From positions 1 through 56,408 of the forward strand of contig CALULL010000020.1 of the NCBI GenBank assembly GCA_944321465.1: 56,408 nucleotides of DNA. The letters are read 5' to 3'. Origin of the DNA: an uncultured Bacteroides sp. Its GTDB lineage: Bacteria > Bacteroidota > Bacteroidia > Bacteroidales > Bacteroidaceae. Of the stretch, positions 47,795 to 56,335 are shown piece after piece; position 1 is the stretch's first letter; every line of letters starts with the position of its first letter. The notes beneath the pieces are model-generated. The model saw only the letters and a list, made by a program, of their open reading frames with translations. It was not told the DNA's origin and did not search any database. Position numbers and translations under genes: made by a program.

Positions 47795-49039
47795 TTATTC
47801 GTAGCGCATGGAGTCGGTAGGGCGGATGTGGGCTACCAGATAGGAAGGGCCGACCAGCATGAGCACCGAGGCAATCAGTGTCCCGGCGTTGAGCAGCACA
47901 AAACCGACAAGGCTGAAGTGTACGGGCACAGTGTCCATGTAGTACATCTCGGGGTCGAGTCTCAGCAGGCCCGTGTGGGTTTGCACGATGTAGAAGGCGA
48001 GCCACAAGGTATTCCCCCACAGCATACCTCGTCCGATGATGAACACGGCCAACCACAGGAACATGCGCCGTATGAAGCTGTTGTCGGCTCCGAGTGACTT
48101 CAGTATGCCTATCATGGAGGTGCGTTCGATGATAAGTATCAGCAGGCCCGATATCATAGTGAAGCCTGCCACGCCGAGCATCAGTATAAGGATTACCCAA
48201 ATGTTGACGTTCAGGACGCTGAGCCAGGCGAAGATGCCGGGGTTAAGCTGTTCGATGTTGCGTGCGCCGTATCGTTGCCCGTCGGTGTCGCGTGTTTCTT
48301 CCAGGGCATCGGCTATGCTCCAGGTGGTTTCTTCCAGCTTGCTGTAGTCTTTCACGGTCACCTCCACGCCGCTGGCTTGGGGCAGTTTCCAGTTGTTGAG
48401 GCGGTTCACGGTGTAGAGGTCCGTCAGCAGGAACAGGTTGTCGTACTCCGAGAAGTTGGTCTGGTAGATGCCCGCCACGCGGAAGCGGCGTGTCCGGACA
48501 CCGTTCTCTATGAAGTAAGCATCGATTTTGCTTCCTACGGTGAGTCTCAGCTTGTCGGCCAGCGTCCTCGACAGTAGCACTTGGCTTGACGAGGCTGTGT
48601 CGCCAAACTGGGGCAAGGCTCCCTCTGTCAGGTGGCGGCTGAAGAACGTCGTGTCATACTCCTGCCCAAGTCCTTTCAGCACGATGCCCTGGAAGGCATC
48701 TTCTGTTTTTATCATGCCTGGCTTGAGTGAGTAGCGTTGCAGGTGGGACACGTTGCCGAGCGAGGACAGGAGCGACAGCAAGGCGGAGTCGGTCTCGACG
48801 GGGCGCGACTCGTACAGGCTGTTGGCTTCCAGGTTAGCGACTTGTATGTGTGCCCCGAAGCCTACGACTTTATCGCGCACTTCGTGCTTGAACCCGACGA
48901 TGACCGACACGGCCACGAGCATCACGGCCAGACCGATGGCTATGCCGACGGTGGCGATGACGACGGCCGGGCGTGAAGTCTGCTTTTTATTGTCGTCGGC
49001 CCTGTGCAGTCGCCGGGCCATGAATAAGGAAAGGCTCAT
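47795..49039 (-). CDS. LolC/LolE-type ABC transporter permease
   Basis: About 414 residues from Met 49039 (MSLSLFMARRLHRAD); the 27 codons further upstream lack similarity. Topology: one N-terminal helix (PAVVIATVGIAIGLAVMLVAVSVIVG), a large periplasmic MacB-like domain (about 50-260) and three C-terminal helices of the FtsX core (ILMLGVAGFTMISGLLILIIERTSMIGILKSLGA; the family motif ERTxxIGILKALGA). It would extract lipoproteins or work in efflux with a separate ATPase that is not in the window. It lies 151 bases upstream of the TolC gene in the same direction. Confidence 0.86.
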   Translation of the reverse strand: MSLSLFMARRLHRADDNKKQTSRPAVVIATVGIAIGLAVMLVAVSVIVGFKHEVRDKVVGFGAHIQVANLEANSLYESRPVETDSALLSLLSSLGNVSHLQRYSLKPGMIKTEDAFQGIVLKGLGQEYDTTFFSRHLTEGALPQFGDTASSSQVLLSRTLADKLRLTVGSKIDAYFIENGVRTRRFRVAGIYQTNFSEYDNLFLLTDLYTVNRLNNWKLPQASGVEVTVKDYSKLEETTWSIADALEETRDTDGQRYGARNIEQLNPGIFAWLSVLNVNIWVILILMLGVAGFTMISGLLILIIERTSMIGILKSLGADNSFIRRMFLWLAVFIIGRGMLWGNTLWLAFYIVQTHTGLLRLDPEMYYMDTVPVHFSLVGFVLLNAGTLIASVLMLVGPSYLVAHIRPTDSMRYE

Positions 49040-49107
49040 CGGTACGTTGGTTTTTGGGGGCGGGCAATCCACCGCGTTCGGCGGGCGGTTGCCGCCCAAA
49101 AGGCAGG

Positions 49108-49115
49108 CAAAAATA
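49108..49115 (-). promoter_or_regulatory. -7 promoter element of the permease gene
   Basis: On the minus strand TATTTTTG matches TAnnTTTG, about 70 bases upstream of the start. A GGGCGG/CCGCCC hairpin at 49083-49097 lies in the leader. Confidence 0.45.
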
Positions 49116-49210
49116 CGCATTTATTTGCAAAGGCCGTGGCTTGGCTCTGCTTTTTTGGGCAAACGGCTGGCCAGACCCTTTTGCCTGGCTCTCGCCCCGC
49201 TCCTCTCTGT

Positions 49211-49298
49211 GGGAACGCACCTTTGCCCGTTTGGGGGCGCACCTTTGCTCCCGGGGTGGCACACCTTTGCCGGCCGGAGGGTGCACCTTTGTCCGTTT
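49211..49298 (+). repeat. 22-bp intergenic array D (four units, the clearest)
   Basis: Units start at 49211, 49233, 49255 and 49277. Each contains a six-base G-rich lead, then CGCACCTTTGCCC, CGCACCTTTGCTC, CACACCTTTGCCG or TGCACCTTTGTCC. The core is nearly constant, the outer bases vary. It lies in the 483-base gap between the divergent permease and isomerase-like genes, 153 bases upstream of the latter's -7 box. No gene is visible in that gap. Confidence 0.75.
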
Positions 49299-49450
49299 GG
49301 AGATTGGCGTGTAGGAGGCCGGCTTGTGCGGTGTTGGTCTGCGAATGCCTTTTTCCTGCCACTGAAGGGGCGGGAGGACAAAGGCAAGGAAATAAACACT
49401 TAAAAAACTTATCTATCTTAAAAAGCCGTGGTTTTGTGGAGGCAAATCAT

Positions 49451-49458
49451 TACCTTTG
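49451..49458 (+). promoter_or_regulatory. -7 promoter element of the isomerase-like gene
   Basis: TACCTTTG is an exact TAnnTTTG, 64 bases before ATG 49523. Confidence 0.45.
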
Positions 49459-49522
49459 AGTCTGTAATTCGAGATAGGGATAGAACAGTGCGACGCACGT
49501 AAACCTTAAAAAACGAAATATC

Positions 49523-50758
49523 ATGGTTATTAATCTGATTACCTTTGCTTCTAATCTTCAGAAGAAGGCTATCGTCAACAGTTCGCACGAGGTACTGTTG
49601 ACGGAGTTGGAGAAATATTTTACAGTAAATATCGTACCATATCAGGACATGGAGAAGATAGGTCGCGACGAATTCAGCCTCCTGTTTATCGCCACTGGCG
49701 GTGTGGAGCGTCTTGTGTCGCAGTTCTTCTCCGTGTTGCCGCGTCCGGTAGTGCTGCTGGCCGACGGTGCACAGAATTCGCTGGCAGCGGCCCTTGAAAT
49801 CTCGGCATGGCTGCGGGCAAGGGGCGTGAAGAGCGAAATCCTGCATGGCGACTTGGTTGAGATTGTGAAGCGTGTCTTTGTGCTCTACAACAACTTCAAG
49901 GCTCAGCGGAGACTTAGCGGGTCGCGCATCGGAGTCATGGGCGCTCCTGCTTCTTGGCTCATTTCGAGCAATGTGGATTATCTGCTGGCCAAGCGTCGTT
50001 GGGGAGTGGAGTATGTTGACATATCGTTGGATAGGGTGTACGATTACTACCGGCAGACGACCGACGATGCTGTGGGCGAGGAAAGTGCCGAGCTGGCCTC
50101 GCGTGCGCTGGCTTGCCGAGAGGCTTCGGCGGAGGATATGGTAAAGGCCATGAGGCTGTATCGTGCCATAAAGCGCGTAGCCGATGAGGAGCGTCTTGAT
50201 GCCTTGACTCTGAGTTGCTTTAAGTTGCTCGAGGCGGTGGGCGTGACGGGGTGCCTGGCTTTGTCGCTGCTCAATGATGAAGGCATTGTGGCGGGATGTG
50301 AGGGCGACTTGCAGTCGGCATTCACCATGTTGGCCGTGAAGGTGTTGACCGGGAAACCGGCTTTTATGGGAAACCCGGCGATGGTCAGTGTCCGCAACAA
50401 CGAGCTGGTCTTGTCGCATTGCACCATCGGGCTGAGCCAGACCGAGCAATACATCTTGCGCAGTCATTTCGAAACCGACCAAAGCATAGGCATACAGGGA
50501 ATATTGCCTCCGGGCGATGTGACTGTAGTGAAGTGTGGCGGCGAATGCCTCGACGAGTATTACCTTGCCACAGGGACGCTGACCGAAAATACCAATTATA
50601 TAAATATGTGTCGGACGCAGGTACGTGTGCGTCTAAACTCGCCGGTGGACTATTTTCTGCGAAACTCGTTGGGCAATCACCACATTATGCTTAGGGGCAA
50701 TTATGAGGCTATGCTCGATGAGTTCTTCCAGGTCAATTCCTGCATGCGTGTCAGTTGA
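49523..50758 (+). CDS. fucose/arabinose isomerase-like protein
   Basis: 411 residues. The layout matches the L-fucose/L-arabinose isomerase fold: an N-terminal Rossmann-like half (LLFIATGGVERLVSQFF, PVVLLADGAQNSLAAALEISAWL) and a C-terminal half with CLALSLLNDEGIVAGCEGDLQSAFTMLAVKVLTGKPAFMGNP, where the conserved Glu and Asp that bind metal in true isomerases appear (GCEGD). Several Bacteroidales carry this protein; the substrate has not been settled, and whether it isomerises sugar is not certain. It has its own promoter and is convergent with an AraC regulator. Confidence 0.65.
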   Translation: MVINLITFASNLQKKAIVNSSHEVLLTELEKYFTVNIVPYQDMEKIGRDEFSLLFIATGGVERLVSQFFSVLPRPVVLLADGAQNSLAAALEISAWLRARGVKSEILHGDLVEIVKRVFVLYNNFKAQRRLSGSRIGVMGAPASWLISSNVDYLLAKRRWGVEYVDISLDRVYDYYRQTTDDAVGEESAELASRALACREASAEDMVKAMRLYRAIKRVADEERLDALTLSCFKLLEAVGVTGCLALSLLNDEGIVAGCEGDLQSAFTMLAVKVLTGKPAFMGNPAMVSVRNNELVLSHCTIGLSQTEQYILRSHFETDQSIGIQGILPPGDVTVVKCGGECLDEYYLATGTLTENTNYINMCRTQVRVRLNSPVDYFLRNSLGNHHIMLRGNYEAMLDEFFQVNSCMRVS

Positions 50759-50788
50759 ACTTTTATTTTGGTAAGTCTGCATATGCAT

Positions 50789-50832
50789 AGAGCCGCCCGG
50801 GGGCAGGTCGTTGCCTGTTGCCGGGCGGCTCT
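50789..50832. terminator. bidirectional terminator between the isomerase-like gene and the AraC gene
   Basis: AGAGCCGCCCGG (50789-50800) pairs perfectly with CCGGGCGGCTCT (50821-50832), followed by TTTGTCTG. It lies between convergent genes. Confidence 0.85.
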
Positions 50833-50844
50833 TTGTCTGTCTGT

Positions 50845-51738
50845 TCACTCGCCGTGCTCCTTGTGATGCTGGCTCCTCCATTGCTTAGGCGACATGCCCA
50901 GGTGCTTCTTGACATATCGTCCGAAGAAGGACAGATTGGGAAACTCCAGCTCGTTGCATATCTCTTTGATGCTCTTGTCAGGCCTCTTCAGCATATAAAC
51001 GATGTCACGCAGGACGTATCGGTTTATCAGCTCCGAGGCTGTGTGTCCACATGCTTTCTTGCACACGGTAGAGAGATATTTTGACGTAATGCACAGCTTG
51101 TCGGCATAGAAAGAAAGGTCACGGGGCTTGGGGAAGGACTCGGACAACAGGTCGATGAACCGTCCGAACGTGCGCTCGTTGGCCGAGTAATCGCGTTGGC
51201 GCGGTTTGTCAAACCGCGCCAACATGTCATGAAACTCGTAGAGGAAAGCTTGCAGCAGGGCTTCCACCAATTCCCTCTGATGTCGTCGGGGCGTGCCGGT
51301 CAGCTTGGAGTGTATCAAGTCATAGTATTGGCAAAACACCTTCGACTCTTCTTCGGTGAGCCGTAGTACGGGCGACTCTTCAAGATATAGCATCAGGTTC
51401 CACGTGCTGCTTTCGTTGACAAACATGATTTGCCGCAAATATTCCTTCGACAATACTATGCAACGGTAGTCTAAGTCGTCACTGCACTGTCCGTTTTCTA
51501 TGACGAAGTTCGGGCGGAATATAATCAGGTCGTTGGCCTCGATTTCTTGTCTGGTGCCGTTTACGTAGAGGCTCCCCTTCCCGCCGAGGCACAGGGCGAC
51601 TGCAAAAGCATCGAGCCGTACCTCCGTGTTGTTGGCCTGCTGGATGTTCTTGACAAAGGCTATGCGGTCGTCGGCATAGATGTTCATATCGTGGTTGACG
51701 ATGTTTTCTATTGTTCTGTTCTTCTGACTGTGTTCCAT
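50845..51738 (-). CDS. AraC-family transcriptional regulator
   Basis: 297 residues. An N-terminal cupin-like sensor (about 40-150, VALCLGGKGSLYVNGTRQEIEANDLIIFRPN) is followed by the double helix-turn-helix at the C-terminus (about 195-290: LSFYADKLCITSKYLSTVCKKACGHTASELINRYVLRDIVYMLKRPDKSIKEICNELEFPNLSFFGRYVKKHLGMSPKQWR). All AraC signature residues are present. Its target is unknown; it could in principle act on the 40-bp modules at 32.6 and 33.8 kb, but nothing here shows that. It has a near -7 box (TTACTTTG, 51762-51769 on the minus strand). Confidence 0.92.
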   Translation of the reverse strand: MEHSQKNRTIENIVNHDMNIYADDRIAFVKNIQQANNTEVRLDAFAVALCLGGKGSLYVNGTRQEIEANDLIIFRPNFVIENGQCSDDLDYRCIVLSKEYLRQIMFVNESSTWNLMLYLEESPVLRLTEEESKVFCQYYDLIHSKLTGTPRRHQRELVEALLQAFLYEFHDMLARFDKPRQRDYSANERTFGRFIDLLSESFPKPRDLSFYADKLCITSKYLSTVCKKACGHTASELINRYVLRDIVYMLKRPDKSIKEICNELEFPNLSFFGRYVKKHLGMSPKQWRSQHHKEHGE

Positions 51739-52234
51739 AGTGGCTGTCTACTTTTCGACCGCAAAGTAACGCATATCCTTTCAAAGCCGCGCGATGCATT
51801 TCCTGCATTTTGTGTTCCTATTTTCCTCTTTATTTTCCTATACGTGGACTGGGGTGGTTCTGCTCTCCCAAGGGGCAGAAGCATTGATGTTGTTGGGGGC
51901 GGCAACATCTCCGCTTGTCCTGCCATCGGGTTGCTGTGGACATGCTGTCTGGTTTTGACAGTTTTTTGCATGTACCTGGCAGTATAGTACAGTAAGAGTC
52001 CTGTGGCTTTCTGCCGCATCGGTTTCGTCTGTTGTCTGCGGGCAGAGGACTTGGCGGGAACGTGGAAGACCGCTCTATCGTCCCAGGGCGGGTGTAAGCA
52101 CACTTGTGAAACAAAAGATGCGTACAACAGGACAAAAAACGCGGCTCGGGGATTGTTGTCCGCATAGTATTTTTTACCTTCTTTGCAATGCAAAATCATT
52201 AGTGATTTTACGGACTAAAAAAAGGATACAAGTT
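51739..52234. other. 496-base gap with no gene seen
   Basis: Holds the AraC gene's promoter region at the left and the leader of the winged-helix gene at the right. One 7-bp hairpin, GATGTTG (51886-51892) with CAACATC (51903-51909). Nothing else recognised. Confidence 0.5.
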
Positions 52235-52456
52235 ATGGATACTACTCAGATTGGATTTAACGCAGGTGCGCTGTGGCATCTGCTTGCCGACAACAAGGTG
52301 TGGAATGTGGACGAGTTGCAGCGTGCCTCGGGGCTTGAGACACCGGAGTTCTATGCCGCGATAGGGTGGCTGGCACGGGAGGGCAAACTTTCCTTTGGTA
52401 CCCACGGAGGTACGGACGGAAAGACGGTGGAGCTTATCTTGCAGTTCTACTATTGA
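52235..52456 (+). CDS. small winged-helix domain protein (DUF2582-like)
   Basis: 73 residues from ATG 52235, with AAAGGA ten bases upstream. ALWHLLADNKVWNVDELQRASGLETPEFYAAIGWLAREGKLSFG is a complete winged helix-turn-helix, and the end KTVELILQFYY closes the fold. The open frame extends 43 codons upstream, but without similarity. Probably binds DNA or another protein; targets unknown. Confidence 0.82.
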   Translation: MDTTQIGFNAGALWHLLADNKVWNVDELQRASGLETPEFYAAIGWLAREGKLSFGTHGGTDGKTVELILQFYY

Positions 52457-52555
52457 GGTGTGGGTTTGCAGGCAGGCTGTGCGTGGAAAAAGGGCGGATA
52501 CAATTCGCCCTTTCCTTGTATGTGCGCCTGCGGATGCTTTTGCAGTGTAGGGCTG

Positions 52556-53569
52556 TCAATGCATATAGTCGGCTATGAACCCCTCAGTGAGCCATTTGGC
52601 CAGGGCTTGCCGGTTGCTGCTCAGCACCAGTCGGCGTTGGTCGGCAGTGTTTTGCAGGTTGCCCAGTTCGACGTAGACGGCAACGGGTGTGGAATGGTTG
52701 AGCACGTAGAGGTTGCGTGGTCCCACAGTACCTTCGAATCCCCGGTTGGGCTGGTGTTTGTCGTACTTTTGTTCGAAAGTGCGTTTCATGGTCTGTGCCA
52801 GCCTGCGGCCGTTCTTGCTGCCGTTGGCATGGTAGAAGAACACATCTATGCGTTGGCTGCGGCTGCGGCTGTCAACGTGCAGGAAGATGCTGCGGCAATA
52901 CTTGTAGCGTTGGCGGTCTTTGCGATACAGTTCGTTTATCTTGTTGCACCTTTGCTGCAACCGCTCCACCTGCCCCAGGGGGATGGGGGTGCCCATGCAG
53001 GTCTCGCGTTTGCTGTTGTTCAGATAGCGGTCGTCGCGTATACCGTCCTTGCTGTCTTGTATGATGATGCGCACTTCGGCTCCCTCCTGCATCAGGTTGC
53101 GTGCCAGGCGCAGGGCTACGTCGTAGGCATACTCGTCTTCGTGCAGGCGATGCTTTCCGGCCCGACCTATGGCACCGGGGTCGGGACCTCCGTGTCCACT
53201 CACTACGTAGAAACATGCCCCTTTGAGCCTGTTGCCAGTCACCTTCACGTCAGCCAGTTCAGGGCCAAAGAGGGGTTCGTGCAGGGTGGCGCTTGTGTGC
53301 TTGGGCTTGTTGCCTGCTTCTTGACGTGGAGAGGAAGCCGAGAGTGGCGGCAGGACGTAGGACACCCCCAGCAGCAGCTGACGTTTGCGCCCCAGCCGTT
53401 GCCTGTTGAGGCGGACGAACTCTTTGTAATAGGTACGGCTGGGGCGTCCGTTGCGCTCCAGAAAGGCTGATATTCCCTCGCCACGGCGGGGCTTGTCGGT
53501 TTCTTGTTGGCCGTAGGCGGCCGTGGCGGCCAGCAGGCAGACCAGTAGGACGAGTATGCGTATAGGCAT
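52556..53569 (-). CDS. second secreted N-acetylmuramoyl-L-alanine amidase
   Basis: About 337 residues from Met 53569 (MPIRILVLLVCLLAATAAYG, signal peptide); the codons upstream of it are not similar to anything. A short N-terminal region (about 30-110) with AFLERNGRPSRTYYKEFVRLN looks like a LysM-type or wall-binding segment. The amidase_3 domain keeps every metal residue region: CFYVVSGHGGPDPGAIG (His), HEDEYAYDVALRLARNL (Glu), SIFLHVDSR (His) and AVYVELGNLQN (catalytic Glu). It differs from the enzyme at 42 kb by lacking the SPOR-like tail. Divergent from metY. Confidence 0.85.
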   Translation of the reverse strand: MPIRILVLLVCLLAATAAYGQQETDKPRRGEGISAFLERNGRPSRTYYKEFVRLNRQRLGRKRQLLLGVSYVLPPLSASSPRQEAGNKPKHTSATLHEPLFGPELADVKVTGNRLKGACFYVVSGHGGPDPGAIGRAGKHRLHEDEYAYDVALRLARNLMQEGAEVRIIIQDSKDGIRDDRYLNNSKRETCMGTPIPLGQVERLQQRCNKINELYRKDRQRYKYCRSIFLHVDSRSRSQRIDVFFYHANGSKNGRRLAQTMKRTFEQKYDKHQPNRGFEGTVGPRNLYVLNHSTPVAVYVELGNLQNTADQRRLVLSSNRQALAKWLTEGFIADYMH

Positions 53570-53622
53570 AGGCTGAATTGCTAAAAGGTAAGATTGACGG
53601 GACAAAAATACGTTTTTTTCCG

Positions 53623-53630
53623 TACTTTTG
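53623..53630 (+). promoter_or_regulatory. -7 promoter element of metY
   Basis: TACTTTTG is an exact TAnnTTTG, 49 bases before ATG 53680. No riboswitch fits in the 110-base divergent gap. Confidence 0.5.
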
Positions 53631-53679
53631 CGCCCGAAACACAAACTGTTAGTACAAAAACATCTAAACGATTGACATT

Positions 53680-54960
53680 ATGGCAAGACAACTGAAACCC
53701 GAAACTTTGTGTGTGCAGGCCGGTTGGTCGCCCAAGAAGGGCGAGCCTCGCGTGCTGCCCGTCTATCAGAGTACTACATTCCGTTACGAAACGAGCGAAC
53801 AGATGGCCCGCCTCTTCGACCTGGAAGACAACGGCTACTTCTATACCCGTCTGCAAAACCCCACCAACGATGCCGTGGCGGCTAAGATAGCAGCCTTGGA
53901 GGGTGGGGTGGCTGCCATGCTTACGTCAAGCGGGCAGGCGGCCAACTACTATGCCCTGTTCAACCTCTGCCAGGCAGGCGACCACTTTGTCTGTTCCTCG
54001 GCCATTTATGGGGGCACGTTCAATCTGTTTGGCGTGACGATGAAGAAGATGGGCATAGACGTGACATTTGTCAATCCCGATGCCGACGAGGCCGAGCTTT
54101 CGGCTGCTTTCAGGCCCAACACCAAGGCCCTGTTCGGCGAGACTATCTCGAACCCCTCGCTCGAAGTGCTCGACATCGAGAAGTTTGCCCGCGTGGCCCA
54201 TGCTCACGGCGTGCCGCTCATCGTCGACAATACCTTCCCAACGCCCATCAACTGTCGTCCCTTCGAGTGGGGAGCCGACATCGTGGTGCACTCCACGACG
54301 AAGTACATGGACGGCCATGCCACAAGTGTGGGTGGTGCTATCGTGGATAGCGGCAACTTCGACTGGGATGCCCATGCCGAGCACTTCCCGGGACTGTGTA
54401 CGCCCGACCCCTCGTACCACGGGCTGACTTACACCAAGGCTTTTGGACGCATGGCCTACATCACCAAGGCCACGGCGCAGCTCATGCGTGATTTGGGCAG
54501 CATTCAGTCGCCCATGAACGCCTTCCTGCTCAACTTGGGGCTGGAGACGCTGCACCTGCGTATGCCCCGCCATTGCCAGAACGCGCAGGCCGTGGCCGAG
54601 TACTTGCAGGCCGACGACCGCGTGGCCTGGGTTAATTACGCCGGGCTGCCGGGCAACAAGTATTATGACCTGGCCCGGAAGTACATGCCCAACGGCACGT
54701 GCGGTGTTGTGTCGTTCGGCCTGAAGGGAGGCCGCGACGTGGCCATCCGCTTTATGGATCACTTGAAGTTGGCTGCTATCGTCACACATGTGGCCGATGC
54801 CCGTACTTGTGTCCTCCATCCTGCTAGCCACACGCACCGGCAGCTCACGGACGAGCAACTGCTCGAAGCTGGCGTACGCCCGGACCTCATCCGCTTTTCG
54901 GTGGGCATAGAGAACGTGGACGACATCATCGCCGACATAGCCCAGGCTCTGGAAGCCTGA
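53680..54960 (+). CDS. metY: O-acetylhomoserine (thiol)-lyase / Cys-Met PLP enzyme
   Basis: 426 residues, the length of MetY rather than the shorter MetB/MetC. It makes homocysteine from O-acetylhomoserine and sulfide. LCVQAGWSPKKGEPRVLPVYQSTTF is the family start; YTRLQNPTNDAVAAKIAALEGG, ALFGETISNPSLEVLDIEKFA, and the PLP lysine in VVHSTTKYMDGHATSVGG (about residue 208) follow. The end DARTCVLHPASHTHRQLTDEQLLEAGVRPDLIRFSVGIEN is complete. It diverges from the amidase gene and is followed by a structured, T-tract-ended element. Confidence 0.93.
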   Translation: MARQLKPETLCVQAGWSPKKGEPRVLPVYQSTTFRYETSEQMARLFDLEDNGYFYTRLQNPTNDAVAAKIAALEGGVAAMLTSSGQAANYYALFNLCQAGDHFVCSSAIYGGTFNLFGVTMKKMGIDVTFVNPDADEAELSAAFRPNTKALFGETISNPSLEVLDIEKFARVAHAHGVPLIVDNTFPTPINCRPFEWGADIVVHSTTKYMDGHATSVGGAIVDSGNFDWDAHAEHFPGLCTPDPSYHGLTYTKAFGRMAYITKATAQLMRDLGSIQSPMNAFLLNLGLETLHLRMPRHCQNAQAVAEYLQADDRVAWVNYAGLPGNKYYDLARKYMPNGTCGVVSFGLKGGRDVAIRFMDHLKLAAIVTHVADARTCVLHPASHTHRQLTDEQLLEAGVRPDLIRFSVGIENVDDIIADIAQALEA

Positions 54961-55073
54961 CGGAGAGCGGTTGCCTTGGCCGATGTCGTCCGCCGTCAGT
55001 CTGTGGCGGGAGGGTGCGTCGCGCCGGACAACCCTTGTGGGAGCAACGTCTAAACATACATTACGTCAGGAAT

Positions 55074-55157
55074 CATCTCTCCTTTCCCATTCTTGCGAGG
55101 CAAGTCCTGTTCAATCGGGATTGCTGGGCAGAATCCGAAGAGGGGAGATGTTTTTTT
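55074..55157 (+). ncRNA. candidate structured RNA or elaborate terminator after metY
   Basis: A closing stem of 12 pairs (55074-55085 with 55139-55150, two G-U) encloses two hairpins: CTTGC/GCAAG (55092-55104) and TCGGGATT/AATCCGA with one bulged G (55115-55138). Seven T follow at once (55151-55157). This makes a three-way junction with an intrinsic terminator. It is either the 3' end of the metY transcript, with an unusually complex terminator, or a small RNA. No promoter box was found right before it, and I know no family that fits. Confidence 0.45.
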
Positions 55158-55180
55158 GTCGGTGGAAAAGCCACGCGACT

Positions 55181-55250
55181 TTGCCCCTTTTGGTCAAGCA
55201 GGATTGCCCCTTTTGGCTACAATATGATTGCCCCTTTTGGCCAAAATAGT
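55181..55250 (+). repeat. three 23-24 bp direct repeats with TTGCCCCTTTTGG
   Basis: TTGCCCCTTTTGG starts at 55181, 55204 and 55228, followed by different 10-base tails. A further short direct repeat TCATTAAAAAA occurs at about 55268 and 55288. The block lies in the 424-base gap between metY and the insertion sequence. Confidence 0.75.
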
Positions 55251-55384
55251 ATTGACTGTAAATAGTCATTAAAAAATCCCCTAGGAAAATCATTAAAAAA
55301 GGGACCATACGAGTCATAAGCGTTAGCTTTGAAAAAAGCGAGTAAATGAATGATAAGTATGGATAAGAAACAACAGATTTTACT

Positions 55385-56335
55385 TTTGACGTGATTTAAA
55401 CTTATAATATATCCGATTGAAGTGTACTCAAACAGCGTACAAATAGAATTGTTTATTATATTATGGGCGACCAAACTCATTCATAACAGACAACCTATGT
55501 ACGCTGTATTGGACAAAGATACGATAAAAAACGAAATACTTCCTCATCTTTCTGTTGCGAAACGTGGATTTATATCAAAAAGCAGTCTGATTGAAGTCGT
55601 CAATGCCATTCTCTATAAGCTAAAGACCGGATGCCAATGGGCGTATCTTCCCGTGAAAGAACTGTTCAGCGGCAAGGTTTTGAAATACGGTGCTGTATTT
55701 CACCATTATAACAAATGGAGTAAGAATGGCGAATGGAAATCACTTTGGCTGCAACTTTTGGACAAACATCGTTCGGCACTTGACATGTCAAGTGTGGATC
55801 TTGACGGCAGCCACACTCCGGCCATACGTGGAGGAGAGGAAGTCGGCTATCAGGGAAGGAAAAGACGCAAGACGACCAATGCCCTTTATCTTACAGATAG
55901 AAAAGGCCAGCCCGTCGTCATGTCCGCCCCGAAAAGCGGGGAGCATCATGACACGCACAATATTATTGCAGCAATGCAGGGTATGATGGCAGACATGGCA
56001 AAAGCCAATGTCAGGACGGACGGGCTTTTCCTGAATGCGGATGCTGGATTTGATTGCGCGGCCCTTCGCTCCTTTCTCAAAAGTCATGGAATTGTCGAAA
56101 ATATCCGTATCAACAAAAGAAACGGAACGGGAAATGACAGCATAGTCCTTGATGAATTGTTGTATCGGGAACGATACTCCATAGAACGGACAAACGCATG
56201 GATGGACAGTTTCAGGACTATCTTGAATCGATTTGATACGACTCTCAGAAACTGGGCATCATGGAACTATATTGCTTTTTCTGTTATGCTACCAAGAAAA
56301 TGGGTAAGGAAAAGAAAAGTTTAAATCACTTCAAA
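55385..56335 (+). mobile_element. IS5-family insertion sequence, about 951 bp
   Basis: Terminal inverted repeats: TTTGACGTGATTTAAACTT (55385-55403) and, at 56317-56335, a sequence whose reverse complement is TTTGAAGTGATTTAAACTT, 18 of 19 identical. The only gene inside is the transposase, whose stop lies within the right repeat. No direct target duplication is evident. The element is AT-rich compared with its neighbourhood, a sign of recent arrival. The 73 bases after it, to the window end, show nothing recognisable. Confidence 0.85.
55497..56324 (+). CDS. IS5-family DDE transposase
   Basis: 275 residues from ATG 55497 (MYAVLDKDTIKNEILPHLSVAKRGF); an earlier start at 55422 would add 25 residues. 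The N-terminal DUF4096-like part (LYKLKTGCQWAYLP) reads as in other IS5 transposases. Catalytic acids: Asp103 in SVDLDGSHTPA, Asp182 in LNADAGFDCA and Glu230 in YSIERTNAWMDSF. The frame is complete, so the element may still be active. Confidence 0.92.
   Translation: MYAVLDKDTIKNEILPHLSVAKRGFISKSSLIEVVNAILYKLKTGCQWAYLPVKELFSGKVLKYGAVFHHYNKWSKNGEWKSLWLQLLDKHRSALDMSSVDLDGSHTPAIRGGEEVGYQGRKRRKTTNALYLTDRKGQPVVMSAPKSGEHHDTHNIIAAMQGMMADMAKANVRTDGLFLNADAGFDCAALRSFLKSHGIVENIRINKRNGTGNDSIVLDELLYRERYSIERTNAWMDSFRTILNRFDTTLRNWASWNYIAFSVMLPRKWVRKRKV

Noticed and set aside
53570-53679. SAM or other riboswitch before metY
   Set aside because: The gap to the divergent amidase gene is only 110 bases and the promoter box leaves a leader of about 40 bases, too short.
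55074-55157. Signal recognition particle RNA or tmRNA
   Set aside because: The conserved SRP loop (AGGTCCGGAAGG-type) and tmRNA tag features are missing.
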